Below are positions 17,419 to 25,622 of a stretch of 39,263 nucleotides of DNA, piece after piece. A model generated the notes under the pieces. It was given only the letters and a program-made list of their open reading frames with translations, was not told the DNA's origin and did no database searches. A program made the translations under genes and the position numbers. This DNA is from Terriglobia bacterium (GTDB lineage Bacteria; Acidobacteriota; Terriglobia; Acidiferrales; UBA7541). Within the stretch, counting starts at the first letter, position 1; each line of letters opens with the position of its first letter. Location: positions 1 to 39,263 of the forward strand of contig JAIQGD010000013.1 of assembly GCA_020072765.1 (NCBI GenBank), in the 5' to 3' direction.

Positions 17419-19713
17419 ATGACACTGCACGCACCTAATCGCAATCACCGGTCTCTTGTTTCAAAACGACACAGAGAAAGCGGCGCCTGGTTTTGCCGGG
17501 CGTCCCTCAACGTTCTGGCGGTTTGTGCCGTCGCCCTGATGGTAATCGGTCTCTCCAATTGTGCGGGCTATACGACTGCCGCCAAAACGCAGCCGGCAAC
17601 GCCGGGCGCAGGAGTTCTGACCGCCAGTCCCACCAGCGTCAGCTTTGGAAGTGTGGCCGTCGGAAGTTCGGCCACGCAGAGCCTGAGCGTGACGAACACG
17701 GGAACGGCTACGGTGAACGTATCGCAGGTGACGATTTCGGGGGCGGGCTTCAGCTTGCTCAGCGGAAGCTCCGCCACGGCCATCGCGGTGGGCCAGAGCG
17801 CTACCGTGCAGATTCAGTTCGCGCCGCAATCCGCCGGCAGCGCCAGCGGCACGCTCACCGTGACCAGCGACGCCTCGAATTCCCCGCTCGCGGTCGCGCT
17901 GAGCGGCACGGGGACGCTGGGGACGCTGGCGGCGAGCCCGGCGAGCGTCAGCTTTGGCAATGTGGTGGTGGGGAGCAGTGGATCGGCGACGGTGACGTTG
18001 AACAACACGGGCACGGCGAGCGTGACGATTTCGGCGGAGAGCGTTTCAGGGACAGGATTCAGCATCAGCGGAATCACCGCGCCGGTGACGATCAATGCGG
18101 GGCAGAGCGCGTCGTTCACGGCGGGCTTTGCGCCGGTGGCGACGGGGAGCGCCAGCGGGAGCATCTCGGTCACGAGCACCGCGCCGGGATCGCCCTCGGC
18201 GATCACGCTGAGCGGGACGGGTACGCAGGGCGGGCTGAGTGCGAACCCGGGGAGCGTCAACTTTGGCAATGTGGTGGTGGGGAGCAGTGGATCGGCGACG
18301 GTGACGTTGAACAACACGGGCACGGCGAGCGTGACGATCTCGGCGGCGAGCGTGACGGGTACGGGGTTCAGCATCAGAGGGATCACCACTCCGCTGACGA
18401 TCAACGCGGGGCAGAGCGCGTCGTTCACGGCGGGATTCGCGCCGGCGGCGACGGGAAGCGCGAGCGGGAGCATCTCTATCACGAGCAACGCGCCGGGATC
18501 GCCTTTGGGGATCGCGCTGAGCGGGACGGGCATCCAGGCTACGCTGGGGGCAAGCCCTGCGAGCGTGAGTTTTGGCAATGTGTTGGTGGGGAGCAGTGGA
18601 TCGGCGACGGTGACGTTGAACAACACGGGCACGGTGAGCGTGACGATATCGGCGGCGAGTGCTACCGGTACGGGCTTCAGCATCAGCGGAATCAGCACTC
18701 CGGTGACGATCAACGCGGGGCAGAGCGCGTCGTTCACGGCGGGATTCGCGCCGGCGGCGGCGGGGAGCGCGAGCGGGAGCATCTCGATCACGAGCAACGC
18801 GCCGGGATCGCCGTTGGGGATAGCGCTGAGCGGCACGGGGACGCAGCCTCAGATTTCAGTTACGCCGGCCAGTGTGAGTTTCGGCAGCGTGGTGGTGGGG
18901 ACGAGTAATTCGCAGGCGATGACTTTGAAGAACACGGGCGCGGCCAGCCTGACGATCACACAGGTGAGCGTGACGGGGGCGGGTTTCAGCCAGACGGGGC
19001 TTTCGGCGCAGACGATTGCGGCGGGAGCCAGCGTGTCGTTCACCGCTGCCTTTGCGCCGGCGGCGGCGGGGAGCGCGAGCGGGAGCATCTCGATTACGAG
19101 CAACGCGCCGGGATCGCCTTTGGCGATTGCGCTGAGCGGGACGGGCGTGGCAGCAACATATGTGATGACGGCCAATCCCACGAGCTTGAGTTTCGGCAGC
19201 GTCAACGTCGGAAGCAGCAGCTCTCTGAGCGTGACCCTGACGAACACGGGCAACTCGAACGTCACGATCTCGGGTGCGGCGGTTTCCGGCGCGGGTTTCA
19301 GCGCCAGCGGCGTCGCTTCGGGAACCACCCTGACGCCCAATCAGTCCACGACGCTCAACGTGGTGTTTGCGCCGGCGGCGGCGGGAAGCGTGAGCGGCAC
19401 CGTGACGGTGAATAGCAACGCGAGTTCACCGGCAACGGTCTCGGTGTCCGGCACGGGCGTTCAGGCGACGGCCCATTCGGTGGCGCTATCCTGGACGGCC
19501 AGCACGTCGAGCGGAGTGACCGGGTACAACGTCTACCGCGGCGCGGTGTCCGGCGGCCCTTATGCGATGGCGAGCTCTTCGCTGGTGGCGGCGACGCAGT
19601 ATACGGATTCGGCGGTGCAGTCGGCCCAGACCTACTACTACGTGATCACGGCCGTCGATTCCAGCAACGCGGAAAGCGCCTACTCCAATGAGGCCTCGGC
19701 TGTAATTCCATAG
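17419..19713 (+). CDS. Lipoprotein with six tandem ASH (choice-of-anchor D) modules and a C-terminal Fn3 module
   Basis: 764 residues from ATG 17419. A long basic leader (30 residues) is followed by a hydrophobic segment ending in GLSNC, a lipobox. Six modules of about 103 residues follow, each opening with (S/A)xPxSVSFGxVxVGSS and holding (N/K)NTG or TNTG, FTAGFAP and a closing ALSGTG. These are ASH/SPD-2/Hydin-type immunoglobulin-like domains. The last 80 residues are a fibronectin type III module (VALSWTASTSSGVTGYNVYR, then YYYVITAVDSSNAESAYSNEAS). The protein is predicted to be anchored at the surface or outer membrane and to act in adhesion or as a spacer; no ligand is known. It has no visible enzyme domain. 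Its 3' 240 bases reappear in the next gene. Confidence 0.85.
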   Translation: MTLHAPNRNHRSLVSKRHRESGAWFCRASLNVLAVCAVALMVIGLSNCAGYTTAAKTQPATPGAGVLTASPTSVSFGSVAVGSSATQSLSVTNTGTATVNVSQVTISGAGFSLLSGSSATAIAVGQSATVQIQFAPQSAGSASGTLTVTSDASNSPLAVALSGTGTLGTLAASPASVSFGNVVVGSSGSATVTLNNTGTASVTISAESVSGTGFSISGITAPVTINAGQSASFTAGFAPVATGSASGSISVTSTAPGSPSAITLSGTGTQGGLSANPGSVNFGNVVVGSSGSATVTLNNTGTASVTISAASVTGTGFSIRGITTPLTINAGQSASFTAGFAPAATGSASGSISITSNAPGSPLGIALSGTGIQATLGASPASVSFGNVLVGSSGSATVTLNNTGTVSVTISAASATGTGFSISGISTPVTINAGQSASFTAGFAPAAAGSASGSISITSNAPGSPLGIALSGTGTQPQISVTPASVSFGSVVVGTSNSQAMTLKNTGAASLTITQVSVTGAGFSQTGLSAQTIAAGASVSFTAAFAPAAAGSASGSISITSNAPGSPLAIALSGTGVAATYVMTANPTSLSFGSVNVGSSSSLSVTLTNTGNSNVTISGAAVSGAGFSASGVASGTTLTPNQSTTLNVVFAPAAAGSVSGTVTVNSNASSPATVSVSGTGVQATAHSVALSWTASTSSGVTGYNVYRGAVSGGPYAMASSSLVAATQYTDSAVQSAQTYYYVITAVDSSNAESAYSNEASAVIP
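17635..19470 (+). repeat. Six tandem ASH repeat units, period 309 bp
   Basis: The aligned Phe codons of the SFG/NFG motif fall at 17644, 17953, 18262, 18571, 18880 and 19192, giving four exact 309-base steps and one of 312. Units 2, 3 and 4 share long, nearly identical DNA blocks (for instance the codons for VGSSGSATVTLNNTGT), while units 1, 5 and 6 have diverged. Such an array can gain or lose 103-residue units by recombination without breaking the frame. Confidence 0.9.
19474..19713 (+). repeat. 240-bp Fn3 module, copy 1 of a direct repeat
   Basis: The first copy runs from CATTCGGTGG to the stop codon. It aligns without gaps to 20411-20650. By eye, about twenty mismatches cluster in the first half, while the last 120 bases or so are almost identical, including the final codons before the stop. 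Confidence 0.9.
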
Positions 19714-19803
19714 CCGGAGATGCCTGTCGCGTCGCGCGGCGAGACCCTGCTCGGGGAAGGAAGGTGCGGTTGGTCTTTGGTACAGGAAATGGCTGTTCCT
19801 GCC

Positions 19804-19824
19804 GGACAGGTTCCATGCCTGTCC
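19804..19824 (+). promoter_or_regulatory. 7-bp inverted repeat upstream of the second ASH lipoprotein gene
   Basis: GGACAGG (19804-19810) and CCTGTCC (19818-19824) are perfect inverted repeats around a 7-base centre. It lies 62 bases before ATG 19886 and 91 bases after the preceding stop. It may be a weak terminator hairpin or an operator; there is no T run. A TACACT at 19862-19867 could be a -10 element for the next gene. Confidence 0.35.
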
Positions 19825-19885
19825 AAGGTCTGTACCTCAGGCCAGTAGTCTGCCAGCGTGGTACACTCCACAATCGTTTGCAGCC

Positions 19886-20650
19886 ATGACGTGTGGGGGC
19901 ACCGACGGCAAAGTGACGGTACGCGGACGCTGGAGGTCTGCGCGGCTGAGGCAGGGAACCGGCCTGCATGGGCTGCCAACCGCCGTGGCTTTGGCGGCAC
20001 TGCTGAGTTTGGCGGGCTGCGCGGGACTGACTGGGAATCCAGGCCCCAAGACCAGCGGCGGAGGCACACCCGGCACTGGTTCACCGGTGATCAGTGTAAC
20101 TCCTTCGCCGGTCAGCTTTGGAAACGTTACCGTGGGCAGCAGCGCCCCGCAGTCGATGAGTGTTTCCAACCCAGGCACGGCGGACCTGACGATTACGAAC
20201 GTCGTGACCTCGGGTACGGGTTTCAGCATTTCGGGTCTCTCCGTTCCTCTTACTGTGGGAGTCGGGCAAAGCCATTCGTTCACCGCCTCGTTCCAGCCGG
20301 CTTCCGCTGGCAGTGCCTCGGGAAGCATCGCGTTCACGAACAATGCTACTTCGGGGGCTTATCTGGTTAACATGAGCGGCACAGGAGCCGCGGCGCCGTC
20401 GCCGAGCCCTCATTCGGTGGCGCTCTCCTGGACGGCGAGCACCTCGAGCGGCGTGACCGGCTACAATGTCTACCGCAGCCCGGTTTCCGGCGGCCCGTAT
20501 GCGATGGTGAGCCCCTCGCGGGTGGCGGCGACGCAGTATACGGATTCGACGGTGCAGTCGGCCCAGACCTACTACTACGTGATCACGGCCGTCGATTCCA
20601 GCAACGCGGAAAGCGCCTACTCCAATGAGGCCTCGGCTGCGATTCCCTAG
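19886..20650 (+). CDS. Lipoprotein with one ASH module and a C-terminal Fn3 module
   Basis: 254 residues from ATG 19886. A basic leader and hydrophobic segment end in LAGC, a lipobox, followed by a Gly/Thr/Pro-rich linker. One ASH module (about 68-170) starts ISVTPSPVSFGNVTVGSS and ends with NMSGTG. The C-terminal 80 residues are an Fn3 module nearly identical to that of the preceding gene. This looks like a short paralogue of the six-module lipoprotein, formed by duplication with later exchange between the 3' ends. The function is probably surface attachment or spacing and cannot be specified. The gap to the first lipoprotein gene is 172 bases, so they could be co-transcribed. Confidence 0.83.
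   Translation: MTCGGTDGKVTVRGRWRSARLRQGTGLHGLPTAVALAALLSLAGCAGLTGNPGPKTSGGGTPGTGSPVISVTPSPVSFGNVTVGSSAPQSMSVSNPGTADLTITNVVTSGTGFSISGLSVPLTVGVGQSHSFTASFQPASAGSASGSIAFTNNATSGAYLVNMSGTGAAAPSPSPHSVALSWTASTSSGVTGYNVYRSPVSGGPYAMVSPSRVAATQYTDSTVQSAQTYYYVITAVDSSNAESAYSNEASAAIP
20411..20650 (+). repeat. 240-bp Fn3 module, copy 2 of a direct repeat
   Basis: The second copy of the module found at 19474-19713, with the same length and the same end at the stop codon. The copies lie in the same orientation, 937 bases apart, so recombination between them could fuse the two lipoprotein genes. Confidence 0.9.
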
Positions 20651-20845
20651 CCGGCCGCCTAGCACGCTCTGGAGTGATCCTCCCCGTGTGGGCAACGTCT
20701 CCCATGCTCCTACAGCGATTGTGGCGTAGCTTTGCGCAACCCCAGCAGCCGATCCCGCCCGGGAAAGGCGAGCCTGCTGTGGCATAATAGTAGGCACTGG
20801 GAGGAGGCGGGGCAGGCGGTTAGCCCGCTTCTTTTCGCGAAATCC

Positions 20846-21883
20846 GTGACCCGCCCAAAAACAATTCGCAAACGTTTCCTAGCGGCGCACCGCAAGCTGC
20901 GGGAACTGCGCATGATCGTGAAGGGGATCGTCTCGACTCGCCATCCGCTTTTGGCGCACATCATTCCCACGCGGCGCTGCAATCTTTCCTGCTCGTATTG
21001 CAACGAGTACGACGATGTCTCGAAGCCCGTGCCGATCGAAGAGATGTTCCGGCGCATCGACCTGCTGGGCGCCATGGGCACGTCGGTGGTCACCATCAGC
21101 GGCGGGGAGCCTCTGCTGCATCCGGAGCTCGACGCGGTGATCGCGCGCATCCGGAGCAACGGAATGATGGCCGGGCTGATCACCAACGGGTATCTGCTCA
21201 CCGCCGGGCGCATCGAGGGGCTGAACCGCGCGGGCCTGGAATATCTGCAGATCAGCATCGACAACGTGCAGCCGGATGAGGTCTCGAAGAAGAGTCTGAA
21301 GGTGCTGGACCAGAAGCTCGCGCTGCTGGCCGAGCACGCGGAATTTCACGTCAACATCAACTCGGTGCTTGGCAGCGGTGTGCGCAATCCGGAAGACGCG
21401 CTGACGGTAGCGCATCGGGCCAGCGCTTGCGGCTTTACGTCCACCGTCGGCATCCTGCACGATGGCAACGGACAGCTCGAGCCGCTGGGGCCGCGCGAGC
21501 AGCAGATTTTCGAAGAGATCATGTCGCTGGGCAAGCGATCGTTCACGCGCGTGAACCGCTTCCAGCACAACATTGCGGCGGGCCGCGAAAATCAATGGCG
21601 TTGCCGGGCCGGCTCGCGGTACCTCTACATTTGCGAGGAGGGTCTGGTGCATTATTGCTCGCAGCAGCGCGGCAATCCCGGCGTCCCGTTGGGCGACTAC
21701 ACCGCCGATCGCCGCCGCCGCGAGTTCCTGACCAAGAAGGGCTGCGCGCCGCGCTGCACGGTCTCCTGCGTCCACCAGATCTCCGTGGTGGATGGCTGGC
21801 GCGCCCCGCAGACGATCGAGGCCAGTTCATCGTCCTCCCCGGGCTCGCTCGTGCAAGTCACGGGCGCGGCCACCCGCGACTAG
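20846..21883 (+). CDS. Radical SAM protein with C-terminal SPASM/Twitch-like cysteines
   Basis: About 345 residues from GTG 20846; ATG 20912 is an alternative start. [13 protein letters not shown] gives the radical SAM CxxxCxxC motif for the catalytic [4Fe-4S] cluster, followed by the GGEP motif ([12 protein letters not shown]) that contacts S-adenosylmethionine and LITNGYLL. The C-terminal part has a further set of cysteines ([29 protein letters not shown]) arranged like the auxiliary-cluster region of SPASM or Twitch proteins. The enzyme therefore generates a 5'-deoxyadenosyl radical and probably modifies a peptide, protein or small metabolite, but the substrate is not evident. No short precursor-peptide gene is visible nearby. 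Exporter genes (MATE, MFS) follow on the same strand. Confidence 0.85.
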   Translation: MTRPKTIRKRFLAAHRKLRELRMIVKGIVSTRHPLLAHIIPTRRCNLSCSYCNEYDDVSKPVPIEEMFRRIDLLGAMGTSVVTISGGEPLLHPELDAVIARIRSNGMMAGLITNGYLLTAGRIEGLNRAGLEYLQISIDNVQPDEVSKKSLKVLDQKLALLAEHAEFHVNINSVLGSGVRNPEDALTVAHRASACGFTSTVGILHDGNGQLEPLGPREQQIFEEIMSLGKRSFTRVNRFQHNIAAGRENQWRCRAGSRYLYICEEGLVHYCSQQRGNPGVPLGDYTADRRRREFLTKKGCAPRCTVSCVHQISVVDGWRAPQTIEASSSSSPGSLVQVTGAATRD

Positions 21884-21987
21884 AACCGCAGCACACTTTC
21901 CTTCCTTCGGCTGCTCTGGCCTTTTTGTTTGCCCAAGTGCCAGCAACACGAAATCCGATTTGTGTTCGGCGGGACGGGCGCAGGCGA

Positions 21988-21993
21988 TACAAT
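21988..21993 (+). promoter_or_regulatory. Possible -10 element of the MATE gene
   Basis: TACAAT at 21988-21993 matches the sigma70 -10 consensus in five of six positions and lies 30 bases before ATG 22023, with GGAGAG between as ribosome site. The region 17 bases upstream (TTCGGC) is a poor -35. Confidence 0.35.
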
Positions 21994-22022
21994 TTCTCGG
22001 ACCACCGGAGAGATTGCCGATC

Positions 22023-23429
22023 ATGCTCAAGCGACTCTTCTCTCACTACATCGCCGACGAAGTGCGGCCCATGCTGCGGCTGGCCCTGCCGCTGGTGATG
22101 GCGGAGCTCGGCTGGACGACCATGGCGATCGTGGACACGATCATGGTGGGGCGCCAGGCGAATAGCGCCGTGGCCATCGCCGCGGTCGGCTTGGCCGGCA
22201 ATCTGTACTATGCCGTGGCCATTTTCGGCACGGGATTGATGCTGGGACTCGATACCCTGGTCTCCCACTCCTACGGAGCCGGCGATCTGGAGGACGCGCA
22301 TCGATCGCTGGTGAACGGAAATTATCTGAGCCTGGGCATGGCGCCGGTCCTGATGGGATTCATCTGGCTCTGGGAACCTGTTTTGCGGGCCCTGCATATC
22401 CAGGGAGCGGTCTTGAGCCAGGCCATTCCGTACCTGCGCGCCATCAACTGGAGCACCTTGCCGCTGCTGTTTTTCTTCGTGTTTCGCCGCTATCTGCAGG
22501 GAATCAACCTGGCCAAGCCGGTGATGTTCGCGATCATTTCGGCCAATTTGATCAACGTCGTAGGCAACTGGGCCCTGATCTACGGCCACCTGGGGTTTGC
22601 TGCCATGGGCACGGTAGGGTCAGGCTGGGCCACCTGCTTCGGGCGCATTTACATGGCGGTGGTCCTGGCCATCTACTGCGTGTACTACGACCTGCGGTAC
22701 AAGACTGGATTCCTCAATGCCTCCCGGCTGCCGCACCTGCCGCGCGTGCGCCAGCTCGTGCGCCTGGGATTTCCCGCCGCCATGCAGCTCGCGCTCGAGG
22801 TGGCCGTATTTGCGGCGGCCACCGCGCTCATCGCCAAACTCGGAGCGGTGGCGCTGGCCAGCAATCAAATCGCGCTCACCGTGGCGACGTTCACCTACAT
22901 GGTGCCTCTGGGGATCAGTTCCGCGGCCGCGGTGCGCGTGGGGCAGGCGCTCGGGCGCAGCGACGCGCACGCCGCGAGCCGGGCGGGGTGGACTGCGCTT
23001 GCTCTGGGCGCGAGCTTCATGAGTTGCACGGCGGTTGCGTTTTGGCTCCTGCCGCGATGGATCGTGCGCATTTACACGGGCGATCCGCTGGTGATTGAAG
23101 CAGCCAGCAGCCTGCTCTTCGTGGCGGCGTTTTTTCAACTATTCGACGGCCTGCAGGCAGTGGCTACCGGAGCGCTGCGCGGGGCGGGCGATACGCGCAC
23201 GCCCATGGTCTGCTCGGCGGCTTTTTACTGGCTGCTGGGGCTGCCCCTGGGCGCTTATCTTTGCTTCCGCCTGGGCTGGGGTGCGGTGGGATTATGGACC
23301 GGGCTGTGCGTTGCGCTGATCCTGATGGGCAGCATGCTGCTCTATTTCTGGCGCCGCCGGGAGCGTTCCTTTGCATCTGGAACCGCGCGGCACGCCGGCC
23401 GTAGCTTGAGCCATCAGGAGAGCCAGTGA
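22023..23429 (+). CDS. MATE-family efflux transporter (NorM-like)
   Basis: 468 residues from ATG 22023 with about twelve membrane helices. Typical MATE segments are ALPLVMAELGWTTMAIVDTIMVG in the first helix, GTGLMLGLDTLVSHSYGAGD after the second, and the matching second-half repeat with FPAAMQLALEVAVFA, ALASNQIALTVATFTYMVPLGIS and RVGQALGR. The late segment GALRGAGDTRTPM is also characteristic. MATE proteins export cationic drugs or metabolites in exchange for sodium or protons; the substrate cannot be told from sequence. The gene follows the radical SAM gene by 139 bases and precedes a second exporter. Confidence 0.9.
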   Translation: MLKRLFSHYIADEVRPMLRLALPLVMAELGWTTMAIVDTIMVGRQANSAVAIAAVGLAGNLYYAVAIFGTGLMLGLDTLVSHSYGAGDLEDAHRSLVNGNYLSLGMAPVLMGFIWLWEPVLRALHIQGAVLSQAIPYLRAINWSTLPLLFFFVFRRYLQGINLAKPVMFAIISANLINVVGNWALIYGHLGFAAMGTVGSGWATCFGRIYMAVVLAIYCVYYDLRYKTGFLNASRLPHLPRVRQLVRLGFPAAMQLALEVAVFAAATALIAKLGAVALASNQIALTVATFTYMVPLGISSAAAVRVGQALGRSDAHAASRAGWTALALGASFMSCTAVAFWLLPRWIVRIYTGDPLVIEAASSLLFVAAFFQLFDGLQAVATGALRGAGDTRTPMVCSAAFYWLLGLPLGAYLCFRLGWGAVGLWTGLCVALILMGSMLLYFWRRRERSFASGTARHAGRSLSHQESQ

Positions 23430-23561
23430 TATTCTCGCTGCCGGAAGGGCGCCGACGCTTCGTGCCGGACTCGCGAGGTTCCGTCCGCTCCATTCCTGCA
23501 CGGCGGAATCAGTTGCTCTGTCTCGATGTGCCGTTCGACGAATTTCCACGCTTGAGGATTT

Positions 23562-25145
23562 ATGGAAGCTGTCGCTGAACGCCCTCAATATCTGCCCACC
23601 GTGAATCCGTGGATTATTGCGGGCGCCGTGATGCTGGCGACGTTCATGGAAGTGCTGGACACCAGCGTCGCCAATGTGTCTCTTCCGCATATTGCCGGCA
23701 ATCTCTCGGCCAGCGTGGACGAGAGCACCTGGGTGCTCACCTCCTACCTGGTTTCCAACGCGATTGTCCTGCCGCTCAGCGGCTGGTTCACCACGCTGTT
23801 CGGGCGCAAGCGGTTCTATATCGGATGCGCCGTGATCTTCACGATCAGCTCCCTGCTGTGCGGGCTGGCGCCTTCGCTGGGGTGGCTGGTTTTCTTTCGC
23901 GTGGTGCAAGGGGCTGGCGGCGGCGGTCTCCAGCCGGTTTCGCAGGCCATCCTGATGGACAGCTTTCCGACGGCGAAGCGGGGCATGGCGATGGCGGTCT
24001 ACGGCATGGGCGTGGTCTTCGCGCCGACCGTTGGCCCGACGCTCGGCGGCTGGATCACCGACGACTTCTCCTGGCGATGGATCTTCTTGATCAACGTGCC
24101 GGTAGGAATCATCTCCGTGCTGGTGACTTCCATCCTCATCTTCGACCCGCCGCACCTGATTCGCAAGACCTTCAAGCAGGGCCTGAAGATCGATTTTATC
24201 GGCCTGGGATTCGTGGCCGTGGGGCTCGGCTTTTTGCAGATCGTGCTCGACAAGGGGGAACGGGAGGATTGGTTCAACTCTCCGTTCATCATCTGGGCGA
24301 GCGTGATCGCTGTGGTGGCGCTGGTGGCGGCGGTGTTCCGGGAGTGGAACGCCGAGGACCCGGTGGTGGATTTGCGGCTGCTGCGGGATCGGAACTTCGT
24401 CATCTCCGTGTTCATGATGTACACGCTCGGTCTGGTCTTGTATGGCACGCAGGTGCTGGTCCCGATTTTGCTGCAGACGCTAATGGGTTACACGGCGATG
24501 AAGAGCGGTCTGGCCCTGTTGCCGGGCGGAATGGTCTTGATGATGATGCTGCCGTTTGTGGGATGGCTGCTGGGCCGGATGCAGCCGCGGTGGATCGTGG
24601 TGGCCGGGCTATTCATCGCCGCGGTGGCGCTGTTCCAGCTGGCCCAATTCAATACGCAAGCGGGGATGCGGACGATGGTGTACGACTGGATCGTGTCGCG
24701 CATGGGGACGGCCTGTCTGTTCGTGCCCATCAACGTGATGGCGTTTTACTTCGTGCCGCGGGAGAAGACCAGCGCCGCCACCGGGCTGATCAATCTGGCG
24801 CGCAACGTCGGCGGGAGCACCGGTATTTCCTTCATGGCCACGATGCTGACGCGGCGCGCGCAGTTTCACCAGGGCACGCTCGTCGCCAAACTGCAGAACG
24901 GCAATCCCGATTACCGCGCGGCGCTGCAGTCGCTGACGCATGTGATGATGACCCGTGGAGCCGATGCCGCCCGCGCCGCGATGGAAGCGCAGGGACTGCT
25001 GTATCGGGAAATGCAGCGCCAGTCGATGATGCTGGCCTTCGCGGACAGCTTCTGGTTCATCGGGGTCATCTGCCTGGCGGTGGTCCCGCTGATTTTCATG
25101 ATGAAGATGCCGAAGGGGCCGCAGGTGCGCGGCGGCGGCCACTGA
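23562..25145 (+). CDS. MFS drug exporter of the DHA2 (EmrB/QacA) family
   Basis: 527 residues from ATG 23562 with GAGGA a few bases upstream. About fourteen membrane helices fit the DHA2 family. The first helix carries FMEVLDTSVANVSLPHIAG (motif D1 with the conserved Asp), then STWVLTSYLVSNAIVLPLSGW, LFGRKRFY (motif A) and GPTLGGWITDDFSWRWIFLINVPVG (motif C). It is a proton-driven exporter of the inner membrane. EmrB proteins normally work with an EmrA adaptor and a TolC-like channel; neither is encoded here, so it may act alone or with partners elsewhere. It is followed 9 bases later by the deaminase gene. Confidence 0.9.
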   Translation: MEAVAERPQYLPTVNPWIIAGAVMLATFMEVLDTSVANVSLPHIAGNLSASVDESTWVLTSYLVSNAIVLPLSGWFTTLFGRKRFYIGCAVIFTISSLLCGLAPSLGWLVFFRVVQGAGGGGLQPVSQAILMDSFPTAKRGMAMAVYGMGVVFAPTVGPTLGGWITDDFSWRWIFLINVPVGIISVLVTSILIFDPPHLIRKTFKQGLKIDFIGLGFVAVGLGFLQIVLDKGEREDWFNSPFIIWASVIAVVALVAAVFREWNAEDPVVDLRLLRDRNFVISVFMMYTLGLVLYGTQVLVPILLQTLMGYTAMKSGLALLPGGMVLMMMLPFVGWLLGRMQPRWIVVAGLFIAAVALFQLAQFNTQAGMRTMVYDWIVSRMGTACLFVPINVMAFYFVPREKTSAATGLINLARNVGGSTGISFMATMLTRRAQFHQGTLVAKLQNGNPDYRAALQSLTHVMMTRGADAARAAMEAQGLLYREMQRQSMMLAFADSFWFIGVICLAVVPLIFMMKMPKGPQVRGGGH

Positions 25146-25154
25146 GCGCGTCCC

Positions 25155-25622
25155 ATGCACAATCACTTCATGGCGCGCGCCATCGCGCTTTCGATTGAAA
25201 ATGTCCGCTCGGGCCGCGGCGGCCCGTTTGCGGCGCTCATTGTGGAAGATGGGAAGGTAGTCGCCGAGGCGGTGAATTGCGTCACCGCGTCGAACGATCC
25301 GACGGCCCACGCCGAAGTCACGGCGATCCGGGCGGCTTGCGGGGCGGCGGGGAAATTCGATCTTGCGGGCAGCGTGATGTACGCCAGCTGCGAGCCGTGC
25401 CCGATGTGCCTGGGCGCGATCTACTGGGCGCGGCTGGACCGCGTCTATTTCGCCAACACGGCCGCGGATGCCGCGAACGCCGGTTTTGATGATGCGTTGA
25501 TTTATCGGGAACTGGCCCGCCCCTTCGCGGATCGCAAAATCCCCCTAATCCCCCTGATGCGCGACGAGGCTCTGGAAGCCTTCCGGGCCTGGGAAGCGCA
25601 GCGCGACAAAATCGGCTACTGA
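25155..25622 (+). CDS. Nucleoside/nucleobase deaminase, guanine-deaminase-like
   Basis: 155 residues from ATG 25155. The zinc-dependent cytidine/deoxycytidylate deaminase fold is shown by HAEV (zinc His and catalytic Glu) and CEPCPMC (two zinc cysteines), with the region PFAALIVEDGKVV before them. The overall length and the C-terminal segment ARLDRVYFANTAADAANAGFDDALIYREL resemble Bacillus-type guanine deaminase (GuaD), which converts guanine to xanthine; tRNA adenosine deaminase (TadA) is the main alternative but usually lacks this tail. It lies 9 bases after the MFS gene and its end overlaps the convergent DUF6986-type gene by 7 bases. Confidence 0.8.
   Translation: MHNHFMARAIALSIENVRSGRGGPFAALIVEDGKVVAEAVNCVTASNDPTAHAEVTAIRAACGAAGKFDLAGSVMYASCEPCPMCLGAIYWARLDRVYFANTAADAANAGFDDALIYRELARPFADRKIPLIPLMRDEALEAFRAWEAQRDKIGY

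Noticed and set aside
17062-17448. Minus-strand open frame with a CVQCH heme-like motif
   Set aside because: It has no export signal, overlaps the start of the ASH lipoprotein, lacks a ribosome site, and its residues show no recognisable family; one CxxCH can occur by chance.
17814-18836. Long open frame on the minus strand across the ASH repeats
   Set aside because: It mirrors the six-unit repeat and its Val/Leu/Pro-rich translation is a reflection of the repeated plus-strand codons.
17635-19470. CRISPR-like periodicity
   Set aside because: The period is 309 bp, repeats are coding and in frame, and there are no short unique spacers.
20651-20845. Search for a small precursor peptide before the radical SAM gene
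   Set aside because: The only ATG-initiated frame seen (from about 20702) is eight codons long and has no ribosome site.
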